Source: Embiotoca jacksoni (taxonomy: Eukaryota; Chordata; Actinopteri; Embiotocidae). From it: DNA of 64,000 bases. Positions 12,581 through 24,396 of the stretch are shown here, in pieces; positions within the stretch are counted from its first letter, which is position 1, and each line of letters opens with the position of its first letter. The position numbers were made by a program, and so were the translations under genes. The stretch lies in NCBI GenBank assembly GCA_022577435.1, contig JAKOON010000011.1, positions 9,654,992 to 9,718,991 of the forward strand, written 5' to 3'. Under the pieces are notes generated by a model. That model had not been told where the DNA came from and made no database searches. It saw nothing but the letters and a program-made list of their open reading frames with translations.

Positions 12581-15500
12581 GTAAGAGTCGCAGCACGCTG
12601 AAACTTTACTGATATTCACTTTTCAGAAGATTTACCGATTCAACTTTCCTGTTAAACTTTACGCGTTTTTTTTTTTTTTATTTCTCCTGCAGAACAACGA
12701 AATCTCCAAAGATGAATTATATTCATTTTTCAACTCGGAACTCAAGAGAGAAATACCTGAGGAGTTAATGTACCGCCGACCTTTACGTAAGTCCCGTGAA
12801 GTCTATATAATGGCTTGTTTTTATGTTTGAAAAAGAGACAAATTAGCATTTATTTATCTTTTGTAAATATCACATATAAGACATTTAACAGACTGCTTTC
12901 TTTTTCTTAATTTAGGTTTAAAATTAGGTCTCTAAACACCTTAAGACATACCTTTTTAACTTTTCATAATCTATTTTATATATATTTTATACTATTTTAT
13001 ATATTGTCTTCTCTGACATGTCACTTTTTTATTTCACCCTTTTTTTAAAATTGTATTCCTTTCTTTTATTGCTTCTAAAAATTGTTGCATTTTTTTTTAT
13101 TGTGAAGGAGACTTGACTTGACTTAAAATGGTTTAATTGGCATTATAAATTAATTATATTAATTAAAAAAAATAAGGACCAGTATATGAAAATACACATT
13201 ATGTAATCAAATTTCTAAATAAAATGTTTAAACAAAATCAAAACACATCTCATCCATCTTTAGGAGGTTTTTTTTTTTCTATCTCTGATGTGCACCTGTA
13301 GTCTGATGGATGTGTGCTCCTCTCAGGGTGTCTGGACATGGTGTCAGTGGAGGGTCAGTTCACCTTCACAGCGGAGCGTCCTCAGCTCAGCTGCGCTGCT
13401 TTCTTCATGGCGGAGCCCAACGAGGTGATCAGTGTGGAGTACGACGGCGTGGACATCGACTGCAGGGGAGGAGACCTCATCACGGTGAGCTCACAGAGTC
13501 ACAACATCTACCTCCTCTTACATATGAACAGTGTAGAGCAGCATCATCATTTCTCCATACAGGTCTATTATAACATTCTGTGTATATTTAATAATTACAG
13601 TTTGTGTTTTTTTTTTCTTGTGCAGCCTGTTGTTGTTTTCAACACTGAGGAAGCTTAGAAACCCTTCCTGATGAGACAAAAAGCTCCTTTAACTTAAACC
13701 AATTGTGTTCAAGCTGCTTACTTTAGGTGACCTGACCTTGTAGCCCCCTCCTCCACCACCCCCACCCCTGCCCACGCTGACTCTCTGCAGGCTTCACATA
13801 ACATGATGATATAAAGAGTTGAATACCAAAACATCTTGTTATTAAAGAATATTTTTTTACATCCTCCTCGGCTGAAGCCTCTGTGTTCTCGTGTCCCCTG
13901 AAGGTGTTTGATGGCTGGGTGATGAAAGGAGAGAAGTTCCCCAGCTCCCACGATCACCCTCTGCCCGTGCACGAGCGCTACGTGGATTACTGCGACTCAG
14001 GGTCTCTGAGGAAAAGCGTGCGCTCCTCTCAGAACGTGGCCATGGTCTTCTTCCGCATTCATAACGCCGGCAGCAGCTTCACCCTGATGGTCAGGAAGCA
14101 CATCAACCCCTTCCGTGAGTTCACCCGTAAACTCTCAAATATACACATGTAAAGTCAGCTCGTTCGTCTCAGCAGGTAATGTGTGACTCTGAGGTGATGA
14201 CACGAGCCTGGCAGGGGTTTTTACTCATCAGCTGCTCCAACAGAGACAGTTCTTCATCACTATGTCTCTGGGTCAGAACCATGAACACTCTGCAGAGGCT
14301 GTTCTGCAGTAACATGGAGGGAGGGGGGCAAACCTGAAGTCCACATCGAACCCAAAACTAGTTCATTTCACTATTAAAGCAGATGTTTTTTTACAAAATA
14401 ATCATCACTCTGTTTACTTTAAAATCACCTGCTGACAGACTTTTTCTTAATATCTCTAAATATAACTCTTATCTGAGCTTCAAAAATCTGTTTAAATGAT
14501 AAAGATAAGAATAAATAAACAAATAAATTCTACATCAATGAAAAGAGGATGATGTAACCGACCATAAACATATGAATAATTGACCTTTGACCTCTGTGAT
14601 TCGATGCCCCAGTACATGTTCTTTTACCACTCTGTTGTATCTATGAATCATCCTTCATGTTGTATGTTCCTCTAAAAATCATCCACCCTGCTTCACAACG
14701 ATCCTCTGCTCGTCTCTCTGCAGCCTGTAATGTCATCTCCCAGTCACCAGAGGGCAGTTACACCATGGTGATCCCGCAGCAGCACAGGAACTGCAGCTTC
14801 TCCATCATTTATCCGGTGGAGATCGACATCTCAGAGTTCAACCTGGGTCACTTCAGCAACTTCCCCAAGGTGAACAAATTCTTTAAACACACTGTAATGA
14901 TGCCTTTAGGGCTCACAAGATTCTTTTGTCAGGGTTTGAAGACTTATTCAGTTTAATGGAGACGAGTTGAAATATTGTTGTTCAGGGAACTAAAAGTAGA
15001 GAGGAGTTACAGTTTGGTAAACACAACAGCGATGTGTTTTTCCAAAAGAAATGCATCAGCTATTTAGGAATCCTCACAAACAGGACTTTTACATTGAAAA
15101 CAGTTGTGATTTGAGTGAACTAACCCTTTAAAGACTTAACCATAAGTACAGTTTTAATATTACAATACATAAACATGATTAGCTTTTACATCCGTAGTTT
15201 AAAAATTATTAGTTTTGCAAAAATGAAACAGGTAATTTATTGGGTTTTTCCAGAATGAACCTGTTTGTTGTGGTCTCTGGTCAAAGCTGCATTATATCAA
15301 ATTGTTATATTAACAATAGGTCGCATGAAGGCGCACCTCACAGGTGAATTATCAAATTATCATCTGACTCTGCAGTTCCCTTCATTTTACAGTTTTGGTT
15401 CAGTTGTAACTGTCAGCTGTTTTTAGAAATACAGAACATAGTGAAACACTGAGCTGCTAAAAATTCTGATATTTCAGTCTGGAGTTGGTGGAGACGAAAG

Positions 15501-17100
15501 CAGAGCTGGAAGGCGATTGAATGTTGGACTTAATTCAGCAGGTGGTCAGAAACACAACTCCAAACTGTTCAGTAGCTGTTTGCTTAACATGTTAGCTAAT
15601 TCAACTTAAAGGTCACATATTGTATGAATTCAGATTTCTGTGTATTTTTGGATTATAAAGCCTAGGTTTTATATAAATACTGTGAAAGTGTCAAAACATT
15701 CAGTCCACAGAGAAACGCACGGCTCATTTTCAGCAACTGTGTTGTTTGAAAGTTTGTGATGTCACAAACTCATGCTCATCTCATATGCCCGCTGGCAGCA
15801 CAGTCCGCTGTCCAACCTGTTGTCTGGAAGAAAACACAGACCGGTTATTCCGTGAGCAACTTGTGGTTGGTTTTGGTGTGCGTCATTCAGAAATGAGTCA
15901 GCTAATCAGAGGAGAGGATCCTTGATATCGATGCACCTTAAAGACACAGACACAAAACAGCGTTCTATTGGTGGAGATCCAGAGAGAAAACTTTTTTGAG
16001 ATAATTTTTGGTACTTAAAATTAGAAAAAATATTTTTATGGATTATTTAAGGAACAAACACAGGATAAAATATAAAATATGGGACCTTTAAATGATGACA
16101 ATATGACAGTGTTTTCAGGTCATTCCTTCTCCACCCTAATGGCCCAAAAAAGATCTAATAATCAAATTCCTTTTTAATGAGAGTCCTTTTGATGCTGAAT
16201 TTTTTTAGGCTGATACCAATATTGATATTGAGGAGTAAAGAAATGATAAAATATCAATAAATTGGCAGATATTATATCTATAGACAGTATATATGTATAC
16301 AGTATGTATTGCAGTGATATCTCAAATGTAGTTATCAAACAATTTTGTAAATTTGTGACACAGATATGAATCTGATGGAGGCAGAATATTTGGCAGTTTA
16401 TTGTCCTCACCGACATCACTGAACTGAAAATTTACTGGGAATTTAACCATGATAAAAAAATAAGAAAAATTTTAAATAGATAATAATAAGAGAATGATTT
16501 CAAACCAAGCATGTTTTTCTACATTATGTTCAGTAAAAAAAATTAAATAAAATCAGTCGGGCTCTAGTTTTAATCAGAGATATTCTACTCTTCCACTGGA
16601 TACAAACAGAGAAACATTTCTTTCATCTGTATGTTATTTTTGTTCAGATTAATTTATGTCATTCTGTAACACATGGATCCTGATAAACTAACGTACTGTG
16701 ATGAACTGAATGTCCCTCATTGGCCATATTGTCTTCCATAGAGGTCCATGCCTGGATGTGCAGAATCTGGAGATTTTGTGCAGCTTCTGGGTGGAAATGG
16801 CATCGATACGTCGAAGCTGCTTCCTATCACAGACCTCTGCATCTCCTTCACGGGACCCAGTAAGTCCACACAGACCTCCGTCTTCATTTAAACAAACCTC
16901 TGGATGAACTGAGATTTGTGACATGTCCTCTTCTTCCCCCTGCAGCCCACATGAAGATCGGCTGTGACAACACCGTGGTGAGGATGGTGTCCAGCGGCAA
17001 GTTTGTCAATCGGGTGTCTTTCAGCTACAGGCTACTGGACAGCCAGGAACTCCAGACCATCAAACTCAACAACGTGGAAGATTTCTGTTTCAATAACTGA
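12491..17100 (+). CDS. crhbp: crhbp: corticotropin-releasing hormone binding protein (whole coding span, 7 exons)
   Basis: Join 12491-12580, 12693-12786, 13327-13484, 13904-14114, 14724-14869, 16742-16859, 16946-17100: 972 bases, 323 residues (human 322). Every junction has GT-AG ends and the frame is continuous. CRHBP is a secreted glycoprotein that binds CRH and urocortin-type peptides and limits their access to receptors on the stress axis. A signal peptide occupies residues 1 to about 24. Ten cysteines outside it match the five disulfides of the family, and the NCS glycosylation site in exon 5 is kept. Arg59 and Asp65, in the RRPLRCLD segment, correspond to human Arg56 and Asp62, reported as ligand-contact residues. 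Landmark blocks are GQFTFTAERPQLSCAAFF, SSQNVAMVFFR and MKIGCDNTVVRMVSSGK. Two in-frame ATGs (codons 1 and 4) are possible starts. Relative to its neighbours the gene is inverted compared with human. Confidence 0.97.
12693..12786 (+). CDS. crhbp: crhbp exon 2
   Basis: Follows a long pyrimidine tract and CTGCAG acceptor. It encodes the acidic/amphipathic N-terminal segment ending YRRPL, and the Arg codon is split (phase 1). Confidence 0.93.
13327..13484 (+). CDS. crhbp: crhbp exon 3
   Basis: Carries CLDMVSVEGQFTF and the DIDCRGGD block, with three conserved cysteines. Ends in phase 0 before GTGAGC. Confidence 0.96.
13904..14114 (+). CDS. crhbp: crhbp exon 4
   Basis: Encodes VFDGWVMKGEKFPSS through SSQNVAMVFFR to NPF. 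This is the CUB-like core, very close to human. Phase 1 end at GTGAGT. Confidence 0.97.
14724..14869 (+). CDS. crhbp: crhbp exon 5
   Basis: Encodes CNVISQSPEGSYTMV and the RNCSFSIIYPVEI block with the conserved N-glycosylation site. Ends in phase 0 at AAG/GTGAAC. Confidence 0.96.
15610..16087. mobile_element. Short inverted-repeat DNA transposon (MITE) with TTAA target sites, crhbp intron 5
   Basis: The element is flanked on both sides by TTAA (15606-15609 and 16088-16091). Its ends are inverted: AGGTCACATATT on the left and AATATGGGACCT on the right. No transposase frame is present. TTAA duplications fit piggyBac- or Kolobok-type elements. Similar 'TTAAAGGTC-CATATT' repeats are common in fish introns. 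Confidence 0.75.
16190..16570 (+). repeat. Diverged dispersed repeat in crhbp intron 5 (related copy at 44530-44855)
   Basis: Shares a GCTGATACC-ATA-TGATAT start, a 'GTAGTTATCAAACA' block and a 'GGCAGTTTATTG' block with 44530-44855 in the same orientation. It ends with a 'cagtcgggctctagt' motif seen in many fish hAT-like repeats. Old and AT-rich. Confidence 0.55.
16742..16859 (+). CDS. crhbp: crhbp exon 6
   Basis: Encodes RSMPGCAESGDFVQLLGGNG to ISFTGP, matching the human GDFVELLGGTG region. Acceptor CCATAG, donor GTAAGT, phase 1. Confidence 0.95.
16946..17100 (+). CDS. crhbp: crhbp exon 7 (C-terminus)
   Basis: Encodes HMKIGCDNTVVRMVSSGK and the tail FCFNN followed by TGA. The last cysteine pairs with the one in GCDN in the mammalian protein. 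Confidence 0.96.
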
Positions 17101-17249
17101 ACCGAACCGAACAAGATCAGAACCTGACAAAAGGATCATCTGACTGCAAAAATGTTTTTAGATTATTTTATTCAAACCAACAAAACCACCCGGTAGGTCC
17201 TTCTGATTAGTTCAAATGTCTGAAATTCAGAGACATTGACATAAAAGTG

Positions 17250-17262
17250 AATAAAAAATAAA
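17250..17262 (+). terminator. Polyadenylation signals of crhbp
   Basis: Two overlapping-range AATAAA hexamers about 150 bases past the stop codon, the first in the 3' flank. This gives a short 3' UTR. Confidence 0.65.
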
Positions 17263-18050
17263 ACACATACTGTCATAGGTATTATATGAGACTCCAAAAT
17301 TTACTGGCCTTTCGATTTATTTATTTTATTGTTTCATCTTTATTTATTTGCCTCGTTGCTAAATCAATTTTAATTAAGTGTCCTTTTGTGTTTGGTGGAA
17401 CTGCTCTTGTTTTTGTTTATGCTCTGTGTACAATATGCATATCTATGAAGATGATGAGGCTCATGGTCTTGTTATTCTGTTCTTTATGGGTTTGTGATCA
17501 ACGTTGTTGAAAAGGAATGGTGCTAAAACGAATGTTACCTTCTGTTTGTGTGACTGCAACAATGTGTTGAGCCATTTTCTGCCGCAGAGGGTAAAGGTAA
17601 AGCGATAAATATGATAAATATAAGCACTCATTGCCAGGATGCAGTTAAATTTGATAAAACATTTTTGTAATAAAACTATACTGCATGACAAAGCACTAAG
17701 CTGTGGTTTTCCTCTTATTTCAGTGATGCCAAAAACATACTTCCTCTTTTAATATATGAGAAACAAAGCTGTGCAGCACAGCACTCTGCTCAGAAACACA
17801 TTCAACCTTACAAGAAAGAGATCATCACATTTTCAATGGGTATGAAAATTTAATTTACATTTAGTAAAGTACTGTACAACTATTACATTGTTTGCTTCCA
17901 GGTATCGTTCTGCAAACGCTTCATGTTGCTGTAATTGAGTTTAGTTTCATGTCATCTTCCATCAGAATGTAAAAGGAGGCTGGCAAAAGATAACAAATGC
18001 ATAGCATGTATTTTCTTCCGTATTGTGGTCAGCTCTGTTTTTCAGATAAA

Positions 18051-18380
18051 TATCACAGACGGTATATAAAAGTGTTTGTAGCTTCCGGCTCTGAAAAATG
18101 AGGCCGATGCAGAAGTGCTTTAAGCTGCAATACCACCGACTGCCACTAGAGGTTGGCTCCAAAAAGCCTCCGGCTCCGTAGACTCTCATTCAACTTCTCT
18201 CATCAAATACTAAGTCAGTAAATGTTTTCCCACTAATTATCTCGGTGTTGTTAGCTAAAGTCACTCCTTCTTATTAGTTTTCTGGAGGTCGGTCTGAAAA
18301 TAATCCGTTATTAAATAGAAAATAAGCTTCAAAAAGATGTGTTTTTGGGGGTTTGTCTGTTTGATTGACAGGCGTGTGGT
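18051..18380 (+). repeat. Dispersed repeat, copy B
   Basis: The copy most complete relative to copy A, including the shared GATTGACAGG end. On the minus strand it gives a spurious frame with GAGGFLEPTSSG, echoed as GAGGFMEPTSSG in copy C. Such frames are often mis-annotated as small proteins. Confidence 0.82.
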
Positions 18381-18845
18381 ACGATGCTATAAACTCAGGA
18401 ATAGAAGGGGAGACTGTGACCATATTTGGTCAGATACTGAATGTGTGACACTAATCTTTGGTATTCACCTTGAAACTAATTGTTTAGATCTTCTGTGCTT
18501 TCGGGTTAAAGATGTTCGAGAAGCATCCACGTTTTATGATTTGCAGCTTCTTTGCAGTAAATTTGAAGCATTATCTGCTGTCATTGCTACAACTTCAGAA
18601 TCAGTTATATTGAATATAGAATATGGAAATCCTTTATGGTCACTAAAAAAAATACAACAGAATTAGGAGTGCTACTCCTGATAAGTGCAGATTTGAGACA
18701 AACAGACAAAAAATGACATCCTATGAATATCAAAATATAAAAAAAAATACTTAATTTTTTTTTAAATAGTTCAAAGTATTGCAAAATGTTTTTTCACAGG
18801 TGGATGTTGCACTGTGAATGTTATTAAAAAATGTCTCAGCATTCC

Positions 18846-19170
18846 TCATATCATGTTTGTATGTTGGTGGAATTGATGGCCCAGAGAAAGAAACCCTTCC
18901 TGGGTCTTTTGATGCACCTGCAGCACCTTCCAGAGGGCAGTAGGTTGAACAGGTGGTGTCCAGGATGAGAGCGCTCCTTGATTATATTTCTGGCTTTGCA
19001 GTGAGAGCTGGGGATGTATTCCAGGGAAGGATGAGGACAGCCGATGATTTTCTGCAATTACCACACTGTGATGCCAGCACACTCACAATGTTGGAGAAGG
19101 AGTGGGGACCAGGAGCTTCTCCGCCAGTCAGTTTGTTTTGGACAAATTCCTTCAAAGGGTCCACTGTTAC
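18846..19170 (-). mobile_element. LINE fragment, C-terminal end of reverse-transcriptase ORF
   Basis: A minus-strand frame reads PSSHCKARNIIKERSHPGHH followed by LFNLLPSGRCCRCIKR. The SHPxHHLFxLLPSGRRYR pattern is the C-terminal signature of L2/CR1-like LINE ORF2 proteins in fish. It is 5'-truncated with no catalytic YxDD region, so it is inactive. Clade not resolved. Confidence 0.7.
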
Positions 19171-19859
19171 ATGAGTGTGGAAAGAAAAGGACGAAAACTG
19201 TAACTTGACTGGCTGGAGGAGGAAGACAACGACAAGGATGCTATTCTACTTCGAGAGGTTTTCTAGTGATGAATTTCGGTTCAGATGAAGATCCTGCCCC
19301 TCGTCGTGTCTCTTCTGTGTACTGCTCCATTAAATAACTTTCAATTCATTAGTTTCAGTTGAGGGAAAAGTTTTGGAGGTATTTATTGCTACATCTTCCC
19401 AGACAGCAATGTTTCTGTTTGTTCAGAAGTCGTATAATGGAAGGGCGTAATCATGGTATCGACACTGAGGGATTCCGAATGACATTTGCCCACACTGTGA
19501 CTATGCTGTGATTATACATACGCATATATACATATATAATTATGCATAAAAACCATAAACAAATATGAATACACGCTCACATATATATGTGTGTATATAT
19601 ATATATACATATATATATATTTATATATATTAGCATGTCATCCTGAATATGAAAAAAAATCATACTATAGTATGTCGTCAAAAATATGAAGAAAAAAAAA
19701 TACTATCGAATGTCATCCAAAATGTGAAAAATAAAATACTATAGAATGTCATTCAAAATATGACAAAAAAGTCATACTATAGAATGTCGTCCAAAATATG
19801 AAAAATAAGTCATGCTATATGTATGTCATCAAAAGCACAAAATAAAGTCTCACTATCAC

Positions 19860-19925
19860 AGGCACAATGGTGCAGTGGTTAAACCTGGTGCCTCTCAGTC
19901 AGAAGGTCATTGGTTCAACTCCTGC
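19860..19925 (+). repeat. tRNA-like (SINE-head) segment inside the tandem array
   Basis: Contains an A-box-like AATGGTGCAGTGGTTA and a B-box-like GGTTCAACTCC at the right spacing. No acceptor-stem pairing can be drawn, so this is not a functional tRNA gene but a SINE-type head. Confidence 0.5.
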
Positions 19926-20267
19926 TGAAGACAAGCATGTCTGATCCAAAAAATTACATACTGTTGAAAATATGAAAAGAAAGTCATGTCTTTGGAAATA
20001 TGAAAAAAGGTCACACCTGAAGTTTTTGAAAATATGAGCAAAATTTATACTATAGCACGTAGTATTATTTAGCATGTCGTTCAAAATATGAAAAAAAAGT
20101 CATACGAAAGTCATACATACATGTCGTCCGAAATATGATTAAAAAAAGTCATACGATAGCATGTCGTCCGAAATATGATAAAAAAAAAAAAAGTCATACT
20201 ATAGCATGTCGTCCGAAATATCATAAAAAAAGTCATACAATAAGAACATCCAAATTCCACATGGAAA

Positions 20268-20345
20268 GAAGCAGGTGGGTATTGAACCCAGGTCCTTTAG
20301 ACTGTCAGATGACAACACTGACAACTGCACCATTGTGTTGCCTGC
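20268..20345 (-). repeat. tRNA-like (SINE-head) segment, inverted
   Basis: On the minus strand it reads ACAATGGTGCAGTTGTCAG followed by GGGTTCAATACCC: A- and B-box-like motifs in opposite orientation to the copy at 19860. Confidence 0.5.
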
Positions 20346-21760
20346 CAGAAGTTGAACGGAAGTCATACTTACACCATGTCGTCAGAAATAGCACAAAAAA
20401 GTCGTATTTCTTTAATGTCGTCCAAAATTTAAAAAAAAAAGCCATACGTGTCGTCATAGCTTCATTCTCAAAGAAGGCAAAATGATATCCCAAATGTCCA
20501 TTTTTAGCAAACGCTACTCAAACAGGAGGAAATGCTGCATTTTGAGTGGCAGTTTCCAGCAAAACCTGTGATTAACTATAAATAAACTAATGTGCTCATG
20601 TCAAAAATATGTCCTTTAAAAAATCTTATAGTCACAGATAAATAAGATATCAGAGGTTTTACGCTGAAAACCTTTGTAAAAAAATATATATAAATCTTAA
20701 ATTTTGACGTCCTGTATTTGACATCGCATGTTTTACTTCATGAGTGTACGGTGTATTTCTCTCCAGCTCATATGTTTGAAAGTGTGTTCTGCTGTACTGT
20801 TACCATCTCCAGCAGCTTCCCATGTATTCCCTCTGTGCTCAGTGATGTGATTAATGAACAAGCCCGGTGACGCATTTACTCCATGACATGAATAATCTGA
20901 GACAACATGGTCTGTTGGTTGTTTCCTATGTAGTTATATAAACAGTATTTAACATGGTACAGTACATTTACTCTATAAACAATCAGTTGAAGCTGTGCAG
21001 CAGTCACAGCTCTTTAAAATAGTCCAAATGTGTGTTTCAGATTGACAGGTCTGAATTCCTGTGCTACTCTACAACTTGAGAAAATTACGCTTGACATTTG
21101 AATTTAGCCTTTCTGAGGGGAAGATTATCAACAATTTGCCAATCACTCAGCAGGGGCACGGAGCACATGCAGACACTCAATATTTTGAGTGCGGCGCGTC
21201 TCGAAATATCAGACTTGCATATTCATGAAGCCAAAATATTTGTTGCTGTTGTAATTTATATACAATATTCATTTTATTCAATGCTTCAGTTTATCATCAA
21301 ATAACTAAAAAACTTACCACCCCAGCTCTACTTTATTTTTCGTGTTTATTGGTGATTGTACTCACAGTAAAATGTTAAACTGGCAAACAGTTTACAAATT
21401 TGATAAACATCAGCAAATTGGCATCATCCAAGTGGCAGGAAACCAATTAACATGTACACATCCGTAGTGATTATGAAGAAATTTTTACTTTCTGTGTATA
21501 TGTTTAACCTTTCTAACTTTATGATTTAATTTCTTTTATATTGATGTTTTTAATTTGATGAAATAGGAGTACGTTTTTATGTGGACCAAATCAGCCACAA
21601 AAAAATACACAATACAGACAGATGGATGCACTCAAATATTCCTCAGTAACACTTGCAGCTGTGTAACCTTCCCTCTATGCTCAAGGTTAATATCACATCT
21701 TCACTTTTCTCATCAACAGCTGACTTTGTTGTTTAAGCTAAGAGAATGAAACCATTAAAG

Positions 21761-21792
<32 letters not shown>

Positions 21793-21801
21793 ACACACAC
21801 A

Positions 21802-21845
<44 letters not shown>
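21761..21845 (+). repeat. (AC)n microsatellite, interrupted by AG
   Basis: AC repeat with two ACAG interruptions. Long CVCVC/THTH frames here are artefacts. Confidence 0.97.
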
Positions 21846-21848
<3 letters not shown>

Positions 21849-22252
21849 CACTCCTAATGAGGAGTTGTGACACAAACAGTGACGCACAAAGTGACGAAAC
21901 AGGGCACGACCAGCATGTGGGAGATAAGGGCTCGAGGCATATTTGAAAGACATTCGTCACAGGTAGCAGATACATTTGGATGAGTGACACTTGGAGTGAG
22001 GAAAAATTCTCCTGGAGACCTTTAAATGCACCAAATCGACCTGTAGAAATCTGGATTTATGTGGTAGTTCATGTGGAAACGTCTCTCAAGGGGAAGTTTT
22101 CCAGGCCTTTTCCCTGCCTTCGTCATTGTTTACAGTTCACTTCCAAATATTAAATATTAATATCTTGTACACATTTGATAATACTGCAAATAATCCAGCA
22201 GCAGTAACTATCTGGTTCACACTCCAACACAGTGTGGTGATGCAGGAACAAT

Positions 22253-22516
22253 ACACTATATAAAAGTGTTCGTAGCTTCCAGGTCTGAAAAATGAGACCG
22301 ATGCAGAAGTACCTTAAGCTGCAATACCACCGAGTGCCACTAGAGGTTGGCTCCATAAAGCCTCCGGCTCCATAGACTCCCATTCAACTTCTGTCATCAA
22401 GTACATAGTCAATACAATTTTTCCACAAGTTATCATGGTCTTCTTCAGTAAAGTCACTCCGTCTTATCAGTTTTCTGGCGGTCCATCTGAAAATAATTCG
22501 TCATTAATTAGAAACT
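22253..22516 (+). repeat. Dispersed repeat, copy C (3'-truncated)
   Basis: Matches copies A and B from TATATAAAAGTGTTCGTAGC to the AATTAGAAA block, then stops. It lacks the GATTGACAGG end. Confidence 0.8.
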
Positions 22517-23713
22517 GACTCTTGAAAAGCTCAGTTGTCCCCAGATCATCCTAATATGATCACTTCCGTTCTGCTTGTCTTGTTGTAAATCTGTTTAACT
22601 TTATTTCTTCTTAATTTGTGCTGCTGCCTGTCTTGGCCAGGAGTCTGTTAAAAAAGAGATTTTTTTTTTTTCCTGGATGAAGGTTGAATAGAATGAAAAT
22701 CCATTTTGAGTAACAAACTCATTATCAAATGTAGTTTCACCTTTACTTTAATCTCGATGAAAAATGATGACAACACTGCCTCTTAGCTGGCTGAAAAATG
22801 TGAGAGTTGCACGTGCACCTCAGGTGCAAGTATTTTTGTCATGCTGCTTCTTAATATCCAGGCATAATTTGTCTAATTTTACCCCCACACTGACAGGACT
22901 TCATGATGCTTCTGACACAGGAAGCAATGAGCTGGTCCCGACTGATGACTCAAACGTTATGTTCTCTGGGAATACGTTTTTCTGTGCTGGAAGCCAGTTC
23001 CTGAACATTCACAGGAAATAGACATGTAGAGGTGGAGGGAAATAATAAGAGCGAGAATATAAATATCCACATTTAAAATGATCAAACGACACTTAGGATT
23101 GATTGCAACCTTTTAAAAATGGAAGAAAAAACATAATTACTGCATGGCGTTCTCCCATGGTGATTATCCTGCTCGATTACAGCCAATCACAGACAAATTG
23201 CATTGTAACAGTGAGGGTTTGCGCAAGCACCATCTGCGCTCATAAAAGCTTCACACTTGTCACTGTATTTTCCTTCAGTAATTTTCCTCCATGTCACAGC
23301 TGAGAATGTCACTGCAGATTGACGGTCTTGTCTTTTGGGGAAACGGACATACAGAGGAAAACCCTCAGAAAACCCAATTTACACGCCTGTCCTCCAGGTG
23401 GAGGAGGACAGCGTCTCTGCTGGAAGGGAAGACGCGTCCGTGTGTTCGGCTGATGCTGCTGGACCCAGGTGGTCCGAGAGCGTTGGGATCACCATGCGTC
23501 ATCCAGACATGCTCCACAGTCATTTCCAAAAAGCACAGCCTCTCACGCCTTGTGAGGCGGTCCGGTGAGGGGAAGCTGAGTGAGACTCGCCATAGCAGAT
23601 ACTCGCACATCTCACGCACTCGCAAATCTCACACACTCACGCACACGCACATCTCACACACTCACCCATTTCACACATCTCACAGCTGTGGGAAGTTACT
23701 CAAGCAGAGGGGC

Positions 23714-23734
23714 TTTTTTTTTTTTTTTTTTTTT
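23714..23734 (+). repeat. Poly-T tract
   Basis: Twenty-one T in a row, possibly an inverted retroposon tail. Confidence 0.85.
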
Positions 23735-24251
23735 AAGTACTTTCCTCAAATACTTCCATTTTATGCTGCTTTATTTATACATTTTAGAGGGAAATATCTT
23801 TTTTTTTTTTTACTCCACTCCATCTACAAAAGGGTGTTTTGGTTATATATACTGTAACTTGTCATGGTCCAAATACCTAAATTAATAATATTTCACCCCC
23901 ATTAAAACCACTGTCCACGAGTGCACTGGCCATTGGGAAAACTGAGGCAAATCCTGGTGGGTCGTTGCGTATGGGAGGGCCCTCTCTGTGTGCCTGTCAT
24001 TCAGCGTGTCTGAATATCTCTCCCAGTATCTCCATAAAAACTGCTCGCTGCATTAAGTTTGGGCAAAGTGTATCCGAGAGGATTTCTGGTACCCGTGAAT
24101 GTGGGTTTTAAATCAAAGCCATCTTATTTTATCAGAATGGCCTATGTTTTGTTGCGGTTGAACTTTACCACCATCGACTGGATTTTAAGATTCATGACAT
24201 TTAGAAGGCCAAACGGGCAATCTCGCAATGTTAATAGAAGGTAAAAAAGAT

Positions 24252-24396
24252 TTTTGGATCTGCCTCAACACTGTTCCACGTGATCCAAAATTTAACCGTT
24301 TCTCCTTTGGTCCATGCTTCACTCTCCTACCAAGTTTTCTGAAAATTTGGCCGGTAGTTTTAATGTTATCCTGCTGACAAAACAAACAAACCAAAA
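24252..24396 (+). repeat. LINE-like 3' tail repeat
   Basis: Reads 'ttggtccatgcttcactctc' then 'ctaccaagttttctgaaaat' and ends 'atcctgctgacaaaacaaac'. This consensus recurs in many fish introns as the 3' end of a LINE-type element. The family name is uncertain. Confidence 0.5.

Larger units (their letters stand above)
19620..20470 (+). repeat. ~40-bp tandem array with two embedded tRNA-like segments
   Basis: More than ten diverged copies of a unit like 'agtcatactatagcatgtcg' followed by 'tccaaaatatgaaaaaa'. The array is interrupted by a tRNA-like segment on the plus strand (about 19860-19925) and an inverted one (about 20268-20345). Confidence 0.8.

Noticed and set aside
12119..12619. Minus-strand frame with poly-His upstream of and over crhbp exon 1
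   Set aside because: Produced by the ATG repeat and the antisense of the crhbp promoter and signal exon.
18337..18666. 109-residue plus-strand frame
   Set aside because: Begins inside dispersed repeat copy B and has no family resemblance.
19860..19925. Functional tRNA gene
   Set aside because: A- and B-box-like motifs exist, but no acceptor or anticodon stem can be drawn.
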